Both the position numbers and the translations under genes were made by a program. 64,000 bases of DNA. It comes from Clostridiales bacterium Firm_11 (lineage in GTDB: Bacteria > Bacillota > Clostridia > Christensenellales > Aristaeellaceae). The stretch covers positions 38,405 to 102,404 of the forward strand of contig LVAQ01000008.1 of NCBI GenBank assembly GCA_001604105.1, given 5' to 3'. A model generated the notes under the pieces. That model did no database searches, was not told the origin of the DNA, and worked only from the letters and a program-made list of their open reading frames with translations. Positions 46,684 through 55,974 of the stretch are shown piece by piece; within the stretch, counting starts at the first letter, position 1; the number at the start of each line of letters is the position of its first letter.

Positions 46684-47427
46684 CTAAGGCGCAGTCGGTT
46701 GCATGAGCATTCCCTGCTTAAGCAGCGCTGTCAGCATTGCCTCCTGCCCCTTGGGTAGGATAATGGCATAGGCGGCATCCGTGCCGCGGGCAAGCACCAT
46801 GGTGGTATCCTCGCCTTCGATACGCAGGGCATCCATGCCGGCAACGGTGTAAAGCTGATCGACCGCCAGCGTAACGCTTCCTTTGGCCAGCAAAGAGACC
46901 GCCGCCGTCGGGCGGATGCTCTCCGCGATGATGGTCTGGCCGGATGCATCCGTGTAATGGAGCTGAAAACGCCGTGCGTAACCGCCGCGGAAAGCCGTAT
47001 CAAACAATGTCGCCTTTTGCAGCGTCTCGCCCTGCAAGGTTAAAACAGGCATGCCGAAGTTCACCGCCAGCGCGTTCAGGTCGGCGGTTCCCGCCACCTG
47101 CGCGGCCGCAATCGGCACACGGATGGTCTCCTCCTGTTTTTGCACCTGTTGGGTAAGCTGTTCATCTTCATCCGGCTCACCAATGAGCAGGAATACATAG
47201 ACCAGCGCAAGCGAGATCACCAATCCCAAAATGGCGAACATCCGCTTGACCACCATCTTCCATTGGGCGGGCGGGCGAATTTCAGGCTCATCGGTCACGG
47301 GTTTTTGCGCCGGCAAGGGTTCGCCCGTGCGCGGCGCCGCCCGTGGCGGCCTGCGCGGGGGCACGCGGGTAGGCATGCCTTCGGGCGGTTTACGCTGCGC
47401 CTGCGCAGCTTGGTCACGTGTTTGCAA
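46684..47427 (-). CDS. Unknown single-pass membrane protein
   Basis: A 247-residue protein, not recognised. A Pro/Arg-rich cytoplasmic N-terminus (about 55 residues, PPRRPPRAAPR) precedes one membrane helix (MFAILGLVISLALVYVFLLI). The outer domain of about 160 residues is predicted mixed alpha/beta with few charged residues. The start is TTG 47427, after AAGGAGG. It lies upstream of the ABC transporter on the same strand, 110 bp away, and might act with it; that is speculation. Confidence 0.7.
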   Translation of the reverse strand: MQTRDQAAQAQRKPPEGMPTRVPPRRPPRAAPRTGEPLPAQKPVTDEPEIRPPAQWKMVVKRMFAILGLVISLALVYVFLLIGEPDEDEQLTQQVQKQEETIRVPIAAAQVAGTADLNALAVNFGMPVLTLQGETLQKATLFDTAFRGGYARRFQLHYTDASGQTIIAESIRPTAAVSLLAKGSVTLAVDQLYTVAGMDALRIEGEDTTMVLARGTDAAYAIILPKGQEAMLTALLKQGMLMQPTAP

Positions 47428-47502
47428 AAGGTACCTCCTTGGATGTCAGCGCCCGGTATGGCTACAGGGTAATCCCGGTGGCGCGGCGGCGCGCAGCGTC
47501 AT

Positions 47503-48219
47503 TCAGCGTAATACGACGCCGCGCTCCTGCATTTCCTTGGAAAGCCATTGCGTCTCGCCGCTCAGCTGCGTAGAAAACGCTTTGTAGAAGGCATGCATCA
47601 GCAATGCGCGCTGTTCGGGCGTCAGGAGCGTATCCGCCTGCATGGCAGCCAGCATTCGGGAGGCAGGCGTCGCCAAATACCTTGGCGCGCGGCTGTCCAT
47701 TCCAATGCCAAAGAACCGCCGCATATACTTGCTGCTGCCCCGCAGAAACAGCTCGATGAACTGTGCGCTCAGTTTGGTCAGGTAATGGCTCAGGTAGGCG
47801 TCCTGATCATCGCTCAGGCGCAGGCACCGCTGCAGATCCGGATGGGAGAACAGCTCCGTGCGCATCTGCGCGATTGTTTCGGGCATAAAGGTTTCCGGTT
47901 CCAGATAGATCATGAGCAGATAGCTCTTGATGACGGAAAAATCCAGCCGTCGCGCGCTGCGTTCATACAACCGCCCCAAAAACAGCACTTCTTCTGCCAC
48001 GGCAAGGCTTTCGGGGTACTGCTCCAGCGCGGCCATCAGCAGCTCATGCTTCTTGACGGGGCTATCCAGCGCATCCACTTTAGCCAGCAGCGCACGTACA
48101 TCATCACTTTCCGGGTTCTTTACCGCGGTGCCCAAAGCGCCGCCGCAGAATGGACAAAATGCCGCGCCCGTGGCCTGTGCCACATTCCGTGCGCAGTGGG
48201 GGCATAGGATCTCGCTCAT
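47503..48219 (-). CDS. Zinc-ribbon protein of unknown function
   Basis: A 238-residue protein. Residues 6-25 form a zinc ribbon (CPHCARN then CPFCGG). The rest is mostly helical with no known motif (LMAALEQYPESLAVAEEVLFLGRLYERSARR resembles a TPR-like helical repeat). ATG 48219 follows AAAGGAGGGG. Relatives appear to be common hypothetical proteins of Clostridia. No function assigned. Confidence 0.75.
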   Translation of the reverse strand: MSEILCPHCARNVAQATGAAFCPFCGGALGTAVKNPESDDVRALLAKVDALDSPVKKHELLMAALEQYPESLAVAEEVLFLGRLYERSARRLDFSVIKSYLLMIYLEPETFMPETIAQMRTELFSHPDLQRCLRLSDDQDAYLSHYLTKLSAQFIELFLRGSSKYMRRFFGIGMDSRAPRYLATPASRMLAAMQADTLLTPEQRALLMHAFYKAFSTQLSGETQWLSKEMQERGVVLR

Positions 48220-48472
48220 GGTGATCCCCTCCTTTGATCGCGGGTGGTTTGCTGCGCACATTGTAGCACAGCGTGGCTGAAAAGACCAGTCGACAGCATT
48301 TGCTGCCGCCGTTGTTTACAAAACGCGTCCGCGGCGGCTTTTCATGCCTTGCCCCTGCTTTGCCCTGCCGGGCCAACGCAGGCATCGCTGAGCGGGTGCG
48401 GCTGCTCCTGCGCACGGCTGGCAGCGGCAAACGCCGGGCTGGCGCATTGCCGTCCAGCATGCAGGATGGGCG

Positions 48473-50386
48473 CTAGCGCCTGTTTTTCCACAGCGCGCCG
48501 CTCATATCCGATGGCATGCGCAGGTCGCCGCGCGGCGAAAGGCTGATGCTGCCGACCTTGGGGCCATCCGGCACGCAGTTGCGCTTGAACTGCTGGGCAA
48601 AAAAGCGCGATAGGAACGTATCAAGCTGGGCGTTGATCTTCGCTTCGTCATACACGCCTTCAAAGGCCTGCATGGCAAGGCGTTTGAGCCGCTCGGGGCT
48701 GGAGCCGCTGTCCAGCAGATGGTAGAGGAAAAAATCATGCAGGGCGTAATCCCCAAGGATATCTTCCGTGCGCTGCGCCAGCTCACCCTCCGCCACCGGC
48801 AGCAGTTCCGGGCTGATGGGCGTATCGATGATATCCATGCAAACATCGCGCACAGCGCCTTCAAAATCATGCCCGCTCAAGTAGCGCACCAGGCTTTTGA
48901 CCAGCGTTTTGGGTACGGAGCAGTTGACGTTGTACATGCTCATATGATCGCCATTGTAGGTGGAAAACCCCAGCGCGCCCTCGCTCATATCGCCTGTGCC
49001 CAGCACGATGCCGTTCACTTTGTTGGCATAATCCATCAGAATCTGCGTGCGCTCCCGTGCCTGGCTGTTTTCGTAGGTCACATCATGCACGTTTTCATCA
49101 TGGCCGATATCGGCAAAGTGCTGCTTAACCGCCGCCTCAATATCGATGGTAATCGCCGTAACGCCCAGCGCGGCCATCAACTTGTCCGCGTTGGCTTTGG
49201 TGCGCTTGCCCGTACCCATGCCCGGCATGGTGATGGCATGCACCCCGCCTCGCGGCAAGCCGAGCATATCAAAGGCGCGAACGCCTACCAACAGCGCAAG
49301 CGTGCTGTCCAGCCCGCCGGATATACCGATTACCGCCTGCTTGCAGCCGATGGCATGCAGCCGTGTGGCCAGCGCCGTACACTGAATGCGCACAATCTCT
49401 TCCAGATTGTCCTCGCCCTCCCCAAAGGGTACAAAGGGCAAAGGCTCGATTCTGCGCAACAGGGGTACGGGCGCATCCGCCTCACGCTGCGGTACGCTCA
49501 CACGAACCATGGGCGGCTGGGTGCGTCCCTGCTGAAAAAAGCTCCCGTTACGCTGGCGCTGGTAGCGCAGGCGCTGCAAATCAACATCCGCGACGGCGCT
49601 GTCTCCCCCCATGGCAAAACGCGCGCCTTCCCGCAACGCGCGGCCATTCTCATAGATGCCCGTATAGCCGCAAAAAACCAGATCGCTGGTGCTTTCTCCA
49701 AAACCCGCGCCCGCATAGGCATAGGCGGCGTACAGGCGGCCGCTCTGCTGCTTGAGCATATCGCGCCGGTAAGCATGCTTGCTCACCAGCGCGTCGCTGG
49801 CGCTGGGGTTTACGATAATCTGCGCGCCCTCCATGGCATAGCGGCTGCTGGGCGGTATGGGCACCCACACATCTTCGCAGATCTCCACAGCAAAGCAATA
49901 CGCTCCCGTATCAAAAAGCAGATGCGGCGCAAAGGGGCAGGCGCCATCCGGCCAGGCCAGCGTGCCGCTTGCCTGTGTGCCGCTCACAAACCATCGCGTT
50001 TCATAAAACTCATTCCCGTTGGGCAAATACACCTTGGGCACCACGCCCCGTACCTGCCCGCCCTGTAATACTGCCGCACAGTTGAAAAGCCGCCCCTCCG
50101 CCAGCATGGGCAGCCCCACGACCACAGCCATATCCCCCGTTGCGGCCGCCACTTCCAGCATGGCGGCAAAGGCCGCACGCTGCAAAGGTTCATGCGCCAG
50201 CAGATCACCAACTGTATACCCGGTTAAACAAAGCTCGGGAAATACCGCCAGCCGCACGCCCTGCGCGTCCAACTCCGCCATGCGCGAAAGAATCTCCGCC
50301 TTGTTGCGCGCAACATCGCCCAAATGCACAGGCAAGCTGGCCGCCGCCACACGCACAAAATCACAACCCACAAAACCACCCCACAT
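48473..50386 (-). CDS. nadE: Glutamine-dependent NAD+ synthetase
   Basis: Amidates nicotinic acid adenine dinucleotide to NAD+. At 637 residues it has both domains. The N-terminal nitrilase-type glutaminase has the catalytic triad Glu (FPELCLTGY), Lys (VPKVYLPNGNEFYE) and Cys (AVEICEDVWVP). The C-terminal synthetase has the ATP-binding loop VIGISGGLDSTLALLVG near residue 355. The exact start is uncertain; several in-frame GTG codons follow the ATG at 50386 and no strong ribosome binding site is visible. Confidence 0.95.
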   Translation of the reverse strand: MWGGFVGCDFVRVAAASLPVHLGDVARNKAEILSRMAELDAQGVRLAVFPELCLTGYTVGDLLAHEPLQRAAFAAMLEVAAATGDMAVVVGLPMLAEGRLFNCAAVLQGGQVRGVVPKVYLPNGNEFYETRWFVSGTQASGTLAWPDGACPFAPHLLFDTGAYCFAVEICEDVWVPIPPSSRYAMEGAQIIVNPSASDALVSKHAYRRDMLKQQSGRLYAAYAYAGAGFGESTSDLVFCGYTGIYENGRALREGARFAMGGDSAVADVDLQRLRYQRQRNGSFFQQGRTQPPMVRVSVPQREADAPVPLLRRIEPLPFVPFGEGEDNLEEIVRIQCTALATRLHAIGCKQAVIGISGGLDSTLALLVGVRAFDMLGLPRGGVHAITMPGMGTGKRTKANADKLMAALGVTAITIDIEAAVKQHFADIGHDENVHDVTYENSQARERTQILMDYANKVNGIVLGTGDMSEGALGFSTYNGDHMSMYNVNCSVPKTLVKSLVRYLSGHDFEGAVRDVCMDIIDTPISPELLPVAEGELAQRTEDILGDYALHDFFLYHLLDSGSSPERLKRLAMQAFEGVYDEAKINAQLDTFLSRFFAQQFKRNCVPDGPKVGSISLSPRGDLRMPSDMSGALWKNRR

Positions 50387-50472
50387 TCCAAACCGCCAGC
50401 ATGCAGCAAATCACCATAATCCCTCCGCCGTCCCCCATCGTCCCTCCCCCGCCGTCCCTCCCCAGGGGGCGG

Positions 50473-50502
50473 TTGGGAGGGGGATCGCAATCCCCCTCCC
50501 AA
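50473..50502. repeat. Perfect 13-bp inverted repeat between NYN-LOTUS and nadE genes
   Basis: TTGGGAGGGGGAT pairs exactly with ATCCCCCTCCCAA around CGCA. It lies in a C/G-run-rich spacer and could be a terminator for the NYN-LOTUS gene's end only if read on the minus strand against its direction; more likely it is a dispersed repeat. Confidence 0.6.
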
Positions 50503-50523
50503 AGGAGGCCTTGGCCGACGCGC

Positions 50524-51516
50524 TTAGGGCACTTTGATCAGCATCGTCTTTTGCTCATCCATCTCCACTTCCACGATTCCATCCTTCTCCAAAGCCTTGA
50601 GGATGTCGCTGAAACGCTTGAAGCCCAGCGCGCGCTCGGTGAACTCCGGATACGCCGTCTGTATATCCGCCTTGAGGATGGAAGGGTTGATGCGGTCAAA
50701 CCCGCCCTCTTTATAGCGCTGCAACTGCTCCCGGAAGCCATCTTTCCAGTTATCCTTGGTCAGTTGCGGGGCAGCATCCTTCTGCGCCTGTCCAAGGGAT
50801 ACCATCACGTTAAAGTTATCGTTACGGATGCGCAGGTTGCCGTATTTATGCGCCAGTTTGTCCAACAGTTTTAAGAACGTGGCGCAGCCGAAAGCACGCT
50901 CGCTGAAATCCGGCCGCAGGCGTAAAAGGATGCTTTTCAACTCGCTTGCGTAAAGCTCGTCCTGATCCGTCTGTTCGTCCAGTATGCTTTCAATCAGCTT
51001 GTTAAGCTCCTGCTCGTCCAAGGGCTCCTTATCGGCAGCGGCGGCCTTCTTTTTGCCTTCCGGCTTGCGGATATGCGCGCCCACGTTTTCCAAAAACTGA
51101 AACTCATTGCACGCGTTGATGAAGATGTTGCTGGCGGCTTCGCTGCGGCTGATGCCCAGCACAAATTTCCCCATACTCTTGAGCCTGCCCACTAGGGGAA
51201 CATAATCGCTGTCCCCCGATACGATGCAAAAGCTGTTGATGAGCGGGTTGGTGTAAGCCACTTCCAGCGCGTCAATCACCAGCAGGATATCCGCGTTGTT
51301 TTTCTGGCTGATGCCATAGCGCAGGGAGGGCACCACCGTAAAGGTGTTGCTCAGCAGCACCTCTTTGAGATCGCTGTACTGATCGGTATACCCGTACACC
51401 TTCCCTAGGAGGATATCTCCGCGTATTTTCACTTTTTCCAGTACACTCAGGAGCGTCGCCACCTTGGCGCCGCAGTTTTCCAAATCTACAAACAGGGCGA
51501 ATTTTGAATTTTCCAG
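50524..51516 (-). CDS. NYN-domain protein with LOTUS/OST-HTH domains (predicted RNase/RNA-binding)
   Basis: About 330 residues. A NYN (PIN-like) domain occupies residues 1-145: FALFVDLENCGAK with the first catalytic Asp, ADILLVIDAL, and FCIVSGDSDYVPLVGRL with the second Asp pair. Two OST-HTH/LOTUS-like winged helices follow (SELKSILLRLRPDFSERAFG and LKADIQTAYPEFTERALGFKRFSDIL). Such proteins are predicted endoribonucleases recruited to RNA. The only way to include the catalytic FVDLEN strand is to start at CTG 51516, because an in-frame stop lies at 51519-51517; the downstream TTG at 51483 would remove it. A non-ATG start or a local frameshift is therefore implied. Confidence 0.8.
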   Translation of the reverse strand: MENSKFALFVDLENCGAKVATLLSVLEKVKIRGDILLGKVYGYTDQYSDLKEVLLSNTFTVVPSLRYGISQKNNADILLVIDALEVAYTNPLINSFCIVSGDSDYVPLVGRLKSMGKFVLGISRSEAASNIFINACNEFQFLENVGAHIRKPEGKKKAAAADKEPLDEQELNKLIESILDEQTDQDELYASELKSILLRLRPDFSERAFGCATFLKLLDKLAHKYGNLRIRNDNFNVMVSLGQAQKDAAPQLTKDNWKDGFREQLQRYKEGGFDRINPSILKADIQTAYPEFTERALGFKRFSDILKALEKDGIVEVEMDEQKTMLIKVP

Positions 51517-51743
51517 TCAAATCGCTTCTTTCTTTTGTTGTTGAGGGGTAACAGGGAGCAGGCGCGACGATGTACGTACGCGCGGCGGGCTTGGGCAAAA
51601 TCAAGCGCTTGCGGCTGCCGATGCCGCCTGATGCTGATGCGGGTGTTAACCCCACGGGCATCGCCGCAAGGTGGCAAGGCTTTTGCCCCTGAAGCGGCGG
51701 CATGCCGCAATCACAGGCATAAAGCGTTTGATACAGCGCCTGC

Positions 51744-52460
51744 CTAGATGCGAAAGGTGAATTTATCGCCGCGAATCCATTGCCTGCTCAGGTGCAAAGG
51801 GCGATCCTGCTGGTCAAAAACAGTCTCGTCCAACAGCAGCAGCGCTTCGCCTGCCGCCGTATCCAGATGGCGGCTCACGGCCGGGGTCGCGTGCCCCAGC
51901 GATATGTCATGGATCGCGCGCGAGGGGATGAGCCCATGGGCGCGGAGAATATCATACAGGCTCCCGTCCAGGTTTACCTGTTCCAGAAAACCATAGGCGG
52001 CGGGAAAGCGGTTGAATTCGAGCATCACAGGCTGTCCATCGCACAGGCGCAGGCGGCATAGCTCAAGCACCATGCTGCCTTCCGGCAGGTGCAGGCGTTC
52101 GATGTCCTCAGCGCGAGCCACCTCGCGCCTGAGCTCAATCACGCGGCTGGCCGCGCGTTTGCCTGTGCCCGCGCACGCCTCTGTAAAGCTGGTCACGTGC
52201 TGCAAATCCCGCTTAAGGCGAGCATCCGCTACGAAGGTGCCCTTTCCCTGCCTGCGCACCAAAAGCCCTTCCTGTACCAGATCAAGCATCGCCTTGCGCA
52301 CGGTAACGCGGCTGACGCCATAGGTATCGCAAAGGGTCTGTTCGCTGGGGATGCGTCCGCCGGCAGGGTATACCCCCGCGACCACATCATTTTGCAGACG
52401 CCGCATCAGTTGTTGGTAGAGCGGATCCTGGCTTTTTTTCTCCAATGGCGCATCCGGCAT
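51744..52460 (-). CDS. GntR family regulator with UTRA domain (HutC-like)
   Basis: A 238-residue repressor. The N-terminal winged helix-turn-helix has GRIPSEQTLCDTYGVSRVTVRKAM then GLLVRRQGKGTFVA (about residues 29-75). A C-terminal UTRA effector domain follows (SMVLELCRLRLCDGQPVMLE; GEALLLLDETVFDQQDRPLHLS). Family members sense amino sugars or histidine-type metabolites; nagB is 50 kb away and no cognate operon is adjacent. ATG 52460 follows GGGAGG. Confidence 0.93.
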   Translation of the reverse strand: MPDAPLEKKSQDPLYQQLMRRLQNDVVAGVYPAGGRIPSEQTLCDTYGVSRVTVRKAMLDLVQEGLLVRRQGKGTFVADARLKRDLQHVTSFTEACAGTGKRAASRVIELRREVARAEDIERLHLPEGSMVLELCRLRLCDGQPVMLEFNRFPAAYGFLEQVNLDGSLYDILRAHGLIPSRAIHDISLGHATPAVSRHLDTAAGEALLLLDETVFDQQDRPLHLSRQWIRGDKFTFRI

Positions 52461-52485
52461 AGCCCCACCTCCCTGCAATGATATG

Positions 52486-52526
52486 AGTATAGCGCAAAAG
52501 CAAGGAAACGGCAACCGTTTCCTTGC
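52486..52526 (-). promoter_or_regulatory. GntR promoter overlapped by a 12-bp perfect inverted repeat
   Basis: Minus strand: TTGCCG (52514-52509), 17-nt spacer, TATACT (52491-52486). The inverted repeat GCAAGGAAACGG / CCGTTTCCTTGC (52500-52526, loop CAA) covers the -35 box and part of the spacer, and is followed by TTTTGCGC on the minus strand. It may terminate the upstream gene at 52557, serve as an operator, or both. Confidence 0.6.
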
Positions 52527-52556
52527 ATACGTATCCCTTTGATTATGGGCAAAAGC

Positions 52557-53993
52557 CTATTCGACCAGCGAAACGAGGATGTCATGTTCCGTGGTGAAAG
52601 CGTACAGATCGTTAATGACCCCGGCGGGCGTTTCCAGCGCGATGGGCATAAGCTTCAGCAGCAGCGGCGTCATGAGCCGCGCCTTGTACTCATTCAGGAA
52701 GGACTCATTCAGGTTGAAAAAGTCATTCTGCGGATAAGCCGCATCCACAAAGACACCCTTGTCCGAAGCGGTAAACGTGCCGGTGAAATCCACCGATACG
52801 GCGGGCTTTTCCGTTTGCGGGTGCAGCCAATCCAAGGTAAGCCCGAGGGTATAGGGCAATGTGGCCGAATCCCGCGCCCATTCAAACCCAAAGGTTACAG
52901 GCGTTGTTTCCGCCTGGATGCCGGACCCCGTTGCAGCAAAGGTAATGTGCCCCTGCCCGCCTACATCGCCTTCGCGGGGCAGCCCCTCGCCCTCGGCGGT
53001 AAGCTGGATAAATGGTTCTCCCTCCATCAGGATGCCCGCGGACGCCTTGAGCGTTGCGCCGATGCCCGTGCCCTCCCACGAATACTCCGCCGCGAAGTCA
53101 AACCCTTCCGGCGTGGGCAGGCTAAAACGAACATACACTGTGCCCGCCTCTTCGCCTTTCTCAAACACCAGGGTATCCCCCAGCGTGCAGGTAAGGCCGG
53201 TGGGTGTTTCCCTCACCAGCATGCCTTTTTGCTCAGGGTCAAGGTAGTCCAGCACATCTTCCAGCCGACCCAGAATATCCAGCGCCATATCGCTGGCATA
53301 CAGCTCGGTTAGCAGGCAGGTGAAGTAGAAGTAGGCGCGTTCCAGTTCCGGATCGTCATTGACAATCAAATCCAGCGTTTCACACAGCTCGTACAGGTGC
53401 TGGTAGGGCACGGTATAGGTAAGGGTGGCAGGCTCCGCGGCAGCCGCATCCAGCGCGGCCTGCCGCGCGGATGCTAGAAGCTCCGCAACCGGCGTATAGT
53501 AGCTTTCGCCCATTGCATAGCTCGCCTGCGGATACAGCAGCAGCGCAAGGTACTGCGTGGGCAATTCCATGTAATAGTATGGCTTGAGCATGAACTCCAG
53601 AAAGTTGTGCATCTGGAAATAGAACACCTCATTGCCCAGCGCCGGGGTGATGAAGTAGCGGTAGCTGTGGTATCCATCATACACAAAGGGAATCTGCTCC
53701 CGGCCATTGAGGCGCAGCGCGCCTTCAAGGTATACGCGACTATGCGGGGTCAGCGCCGCCAGTACCTCCATGGAGCCTTTTAGATCCAGTTTCGCAAGGA
53801 ACTTCTCCCAATCGGCAAGGTGCGCTTTGCTTGCGGGAAAGCCGTCCGCGTGAACGGCCACTGCCGCCGTAAAATCCACATGGGTCACATCACCCTGCGG
53901 CAGGTAGGTTTCGGCCTGTGCAAGCAACGGGAGCATGATCAGGCACAGCATCATGAGCAGTGCCGCAGCGCAGCGCAGGGTGTTAGGCATCAT
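52557..53993 (-). CDS. Unknown secreted protein
   Basis: A 478-residue exported protein with a signal peptide (ALLMMLCLIMLPLLAQA, then ETYLP). It is acidic and beta-rich with few Lys, containing alternating segments such as VYVRFSLPTPEGFDFAAEYS and VSVDFTGTFTASDKGVFVDA, as in secreted beta-sheet repeats. I recognise no catalytic motif. ATG 53993 follows GGAGGGTCATA. It lies downstream of typA on the same strand and upstream of the GntR gene. Confidence 0.75.
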   Translation of the reverse strand: MMPNTLRCAAALLMMLCLIMLPLLAQAETYLPQGDVTHVDFTAAVAVHADGFPASKAHLADWEKFLAKLDLKGSMEVLAALTPHSRVYLEGALRLNGREQIPFVYDGYHSYRYFITPALGNEVFYFQMHNFLEFMLKPYYYMELPTQYLALLLYPQASYAMGESYYTPVAELLASARQAALDAAAAEPATLTYTVPYQHLYELCETLDLIVNDDPELERAYFYFTCLLTELYASDMALDILGRLEDVLDYLDPEQKGMLVRETPTGLTCTLGDTLVFEKGEEAGTVYVRFSLPTPEGFDFAAEYSWEGTGIGATLKASAGILMEGEPFIQLTAEGEGLPREGDVGGQGHITFAATGSGIQAETTPVTFGFEWARDSATLPYTLGLTLDWLHPQTEKPAVSVDFTGTFTASDKGVFVDAAYPQNDFFNLNESFLNEYKARLMTPLLLKLMPIALETPAGVINDLYAFTTEHDILVSLVE

Positions 53994-54081
53994 TATGACC
54001 CTCCTTTGGCTTTGGGGATGGTTCATGCATGTCAACGGACAAACCCGTGCGTTTCATCCATGCGGCAGGTTGCGCGATGGT

Positions 54082-55905
54082 TTAACTCTTGGCGCGGGAG
54101 GTGGCGCGGGCACGCTCCTGATGGTTCAGCTCCCGCTTGCGCATGCGCAGGCTCTGGGGCGTGACCTCCAAAAGCTCATCATCGTCGATAAACTCCAGGC
54201 ACTCTTCCAGCGTCATGGGGTGTACGCTCACCAGCCGCAGGCTGTCCTCGCTGCTGCTGGCATTGCGGATGTTGGTCACGTGCTTTTGCTTGCATACGTT
54301 TACCACCAGATCATCCGGCCTTGCGTTCTGGCCGCAGATCATGCCTTTGTAGACAAGCGTCTGGGGCGTGATGAACAGCGTGCCGCGCTCCTGGGTATTG
54401 AAAAGGCCGTAGCTGGTGGCTTCGCCGTTTTCAAAGCAGACCAGCGCACCCACGTTGCGGTGCGGAATCTCTCCCTTGACGGGCATATACTTTTCAAATA
54501 CGGCGCTCATGATGCCCTCGCCGCGCGTATCGGTCATAAATTCGCTGCGATATCCGAACAGGCCGCGCGAAGGAATCAAAAATTCCAAACGCACACGCTC
54601 CAGACCGTGCATGCTCTCCAGCACACCGCGGCGGCGGCCGATCTTCTCAATCACCGCGCCGGCATAGGCTTGCGGCACATCCGCTACCATGCGCTCAATC
54701 GGCTCGCTCTTGACCCCATCCACATCCTGATAGATTACCTGCGGCTTGCTTACCTGAAACTCATAGCCTTGACGGCGCATGTTCTCAATCAGGATGCTCA
54801 GGTGCAGTTCGCCCCGCCCGCGCACTTCAAACGCATCGGGGCTGTCGGTCTCGTTTACACGCAGGCTTACATCGGTCTGCAACTCTTTGAACAGGCGCGC
54901 GCGCAGGTGGCGGCTGGTCACAAACTGCCCCTCACGCCCCGCAAAAGGACTGTTGTTGACGCTGAAGGTCATGGTTACCGTAGGCTCGGTGATGCGCACA
55001 AAGGGCAGCGCATCCACGGCGGCAGGATCGCACACCGTATCGCCGATGCCGATATCCTCCATGCCGCTCATGGCGACGATGTCCCCCATGGAGGCGGATT
55101 CGGCAGGCAGCCGCTTCAAACCGTCAAAGGTATACAGGCTGGTCAGCCGCAAAGGCTGGGAAGAGATGCCTGTATCAAAGTTGGTCTTGATTACGCTCAT
55201 ATTCGCGGAAAATGTACCCCGGTTGATGCGCCCGATGCCGATGCGTCCCACATACTCATTATAATCGATGGTGGAGATGAGCACCTGCGCGGGGCCATCC
55301 ATATCGCCTTCGGGCGCGGGGATGTGTTCAAGGATGGTTTCAAACAGCGGCAGCAAATCTTTGCCCGGCTGGGCCGTATCGAGCGTTGCGGTGCCAAACC
55401 GCGCCGACGCGTACACAATGGGGCGATCCAGCGCGGTTTCATCCGCGCCCAGTTCAATAAACAGATCCAGCACCTCATCAACCACTTCATCGCAGCGGGC
55501 GTCGGGGCGGTCAATTTTATTGATAACCACGATTACCGGAAGCTTGAGACTGAGCGCCTTGCGCAATACAAAGCGGGTCTGCGGCATGGGGCCTTCAAAG
55601 CTGTCCACCAGCAGCAGCACGCCGTCTACCATCTTGAGCACGCGCTCCACTTCGCCGCCAAAATCGGCATGGCCGGGAGTATCCACGATGTTGATCTTGG
55701 TGCCCGCATAATGTACGGCGGTGTTCTTGGCCAAAATGGTGATGCCGCGTTCGCGCTCTATATCGTTGGAATCCATTACGCGCTCGGCCACCTGCTGGTT
55801 TTCGCGGTAAACACCGCCCTGCTTGAGCATTTCATCCACAAGGGTTGTTTTGCCATGATCTACGTGCGCGATGATGGCGATGTTCCGAATATCGTTACGA
55901 AGCAT
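54082..55905 (-). CDS. typA: Ribosome-associated GTPase TypA/BipA
   Basis: Translation-factor GTPase acting on the 50S subunit, important in cold and stress. The 607-residue protein has G1 [15 protein letters not shown], the switch [16 protein letters not shown]3 [15 protein letters not shown] and G4 [11 protein letters not shown], then EF-G-like domains III/V and the BipA C-terminal domain. It is next to prfC; both are translational GTPases and share the strand. Confidence 0.97.
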   Translation of the reverse strand: MLRNDIRNIAIIAHVDHGKTTLVDEMLKQGGVYRENQQVAERVMDSNDIERERGITILAKNTAVHYAGTKINIVDTPGHADFGGEVERVLKMVDGVLLLVDSFEGPMPQTRFVLRKALSLKLPVIVVINKIDRPDARCDEVVDEVLDLFIELGADETALDRPIVYASARFGTATLDTAQPGKDLLPLFETILEHIPAPEGDMDGPAQVLISTIDYNEYVGRIGIGRINRGTFSANMSVIKTNFDTGISSQPLRLTSLYTFDGLKRLPAESASMGDIVAMSGMEDIGIGDTVCDPAAVDALPFVRITEPTVTMTFSVNNSPFAGREGQFVTSRHLRARLFKELQTDVSLRVNETDSPDAFEVRGRGELHLSILIENMRRQGYEFQVSKPQVIYQDVDGVKSEPIERMVADVPQAYAGAVIEKIGRRRGVLESMHGLERVRLEFLIPSRGLFGYRSEFMTDTRGEGIMSAVFEKYMPVKGEIPHRNVGALVCFENGEATSYGLFNTQERGTLFITPQTLVYKGMICGQNARPDDLVVNVCKQKHVTNIRNASSSEDSLRLVSVHPMTLEECLEFIDDDELLEVTPQSLRMRKRELNHQERARATSRAKS

Positions 55906-55974
55906 TCAGATTGTTCTTCCTTTCTGATTCAAGAAAAAAGTAGGCATTGTACCGATTGCGTTCTGCCGCTAGGC

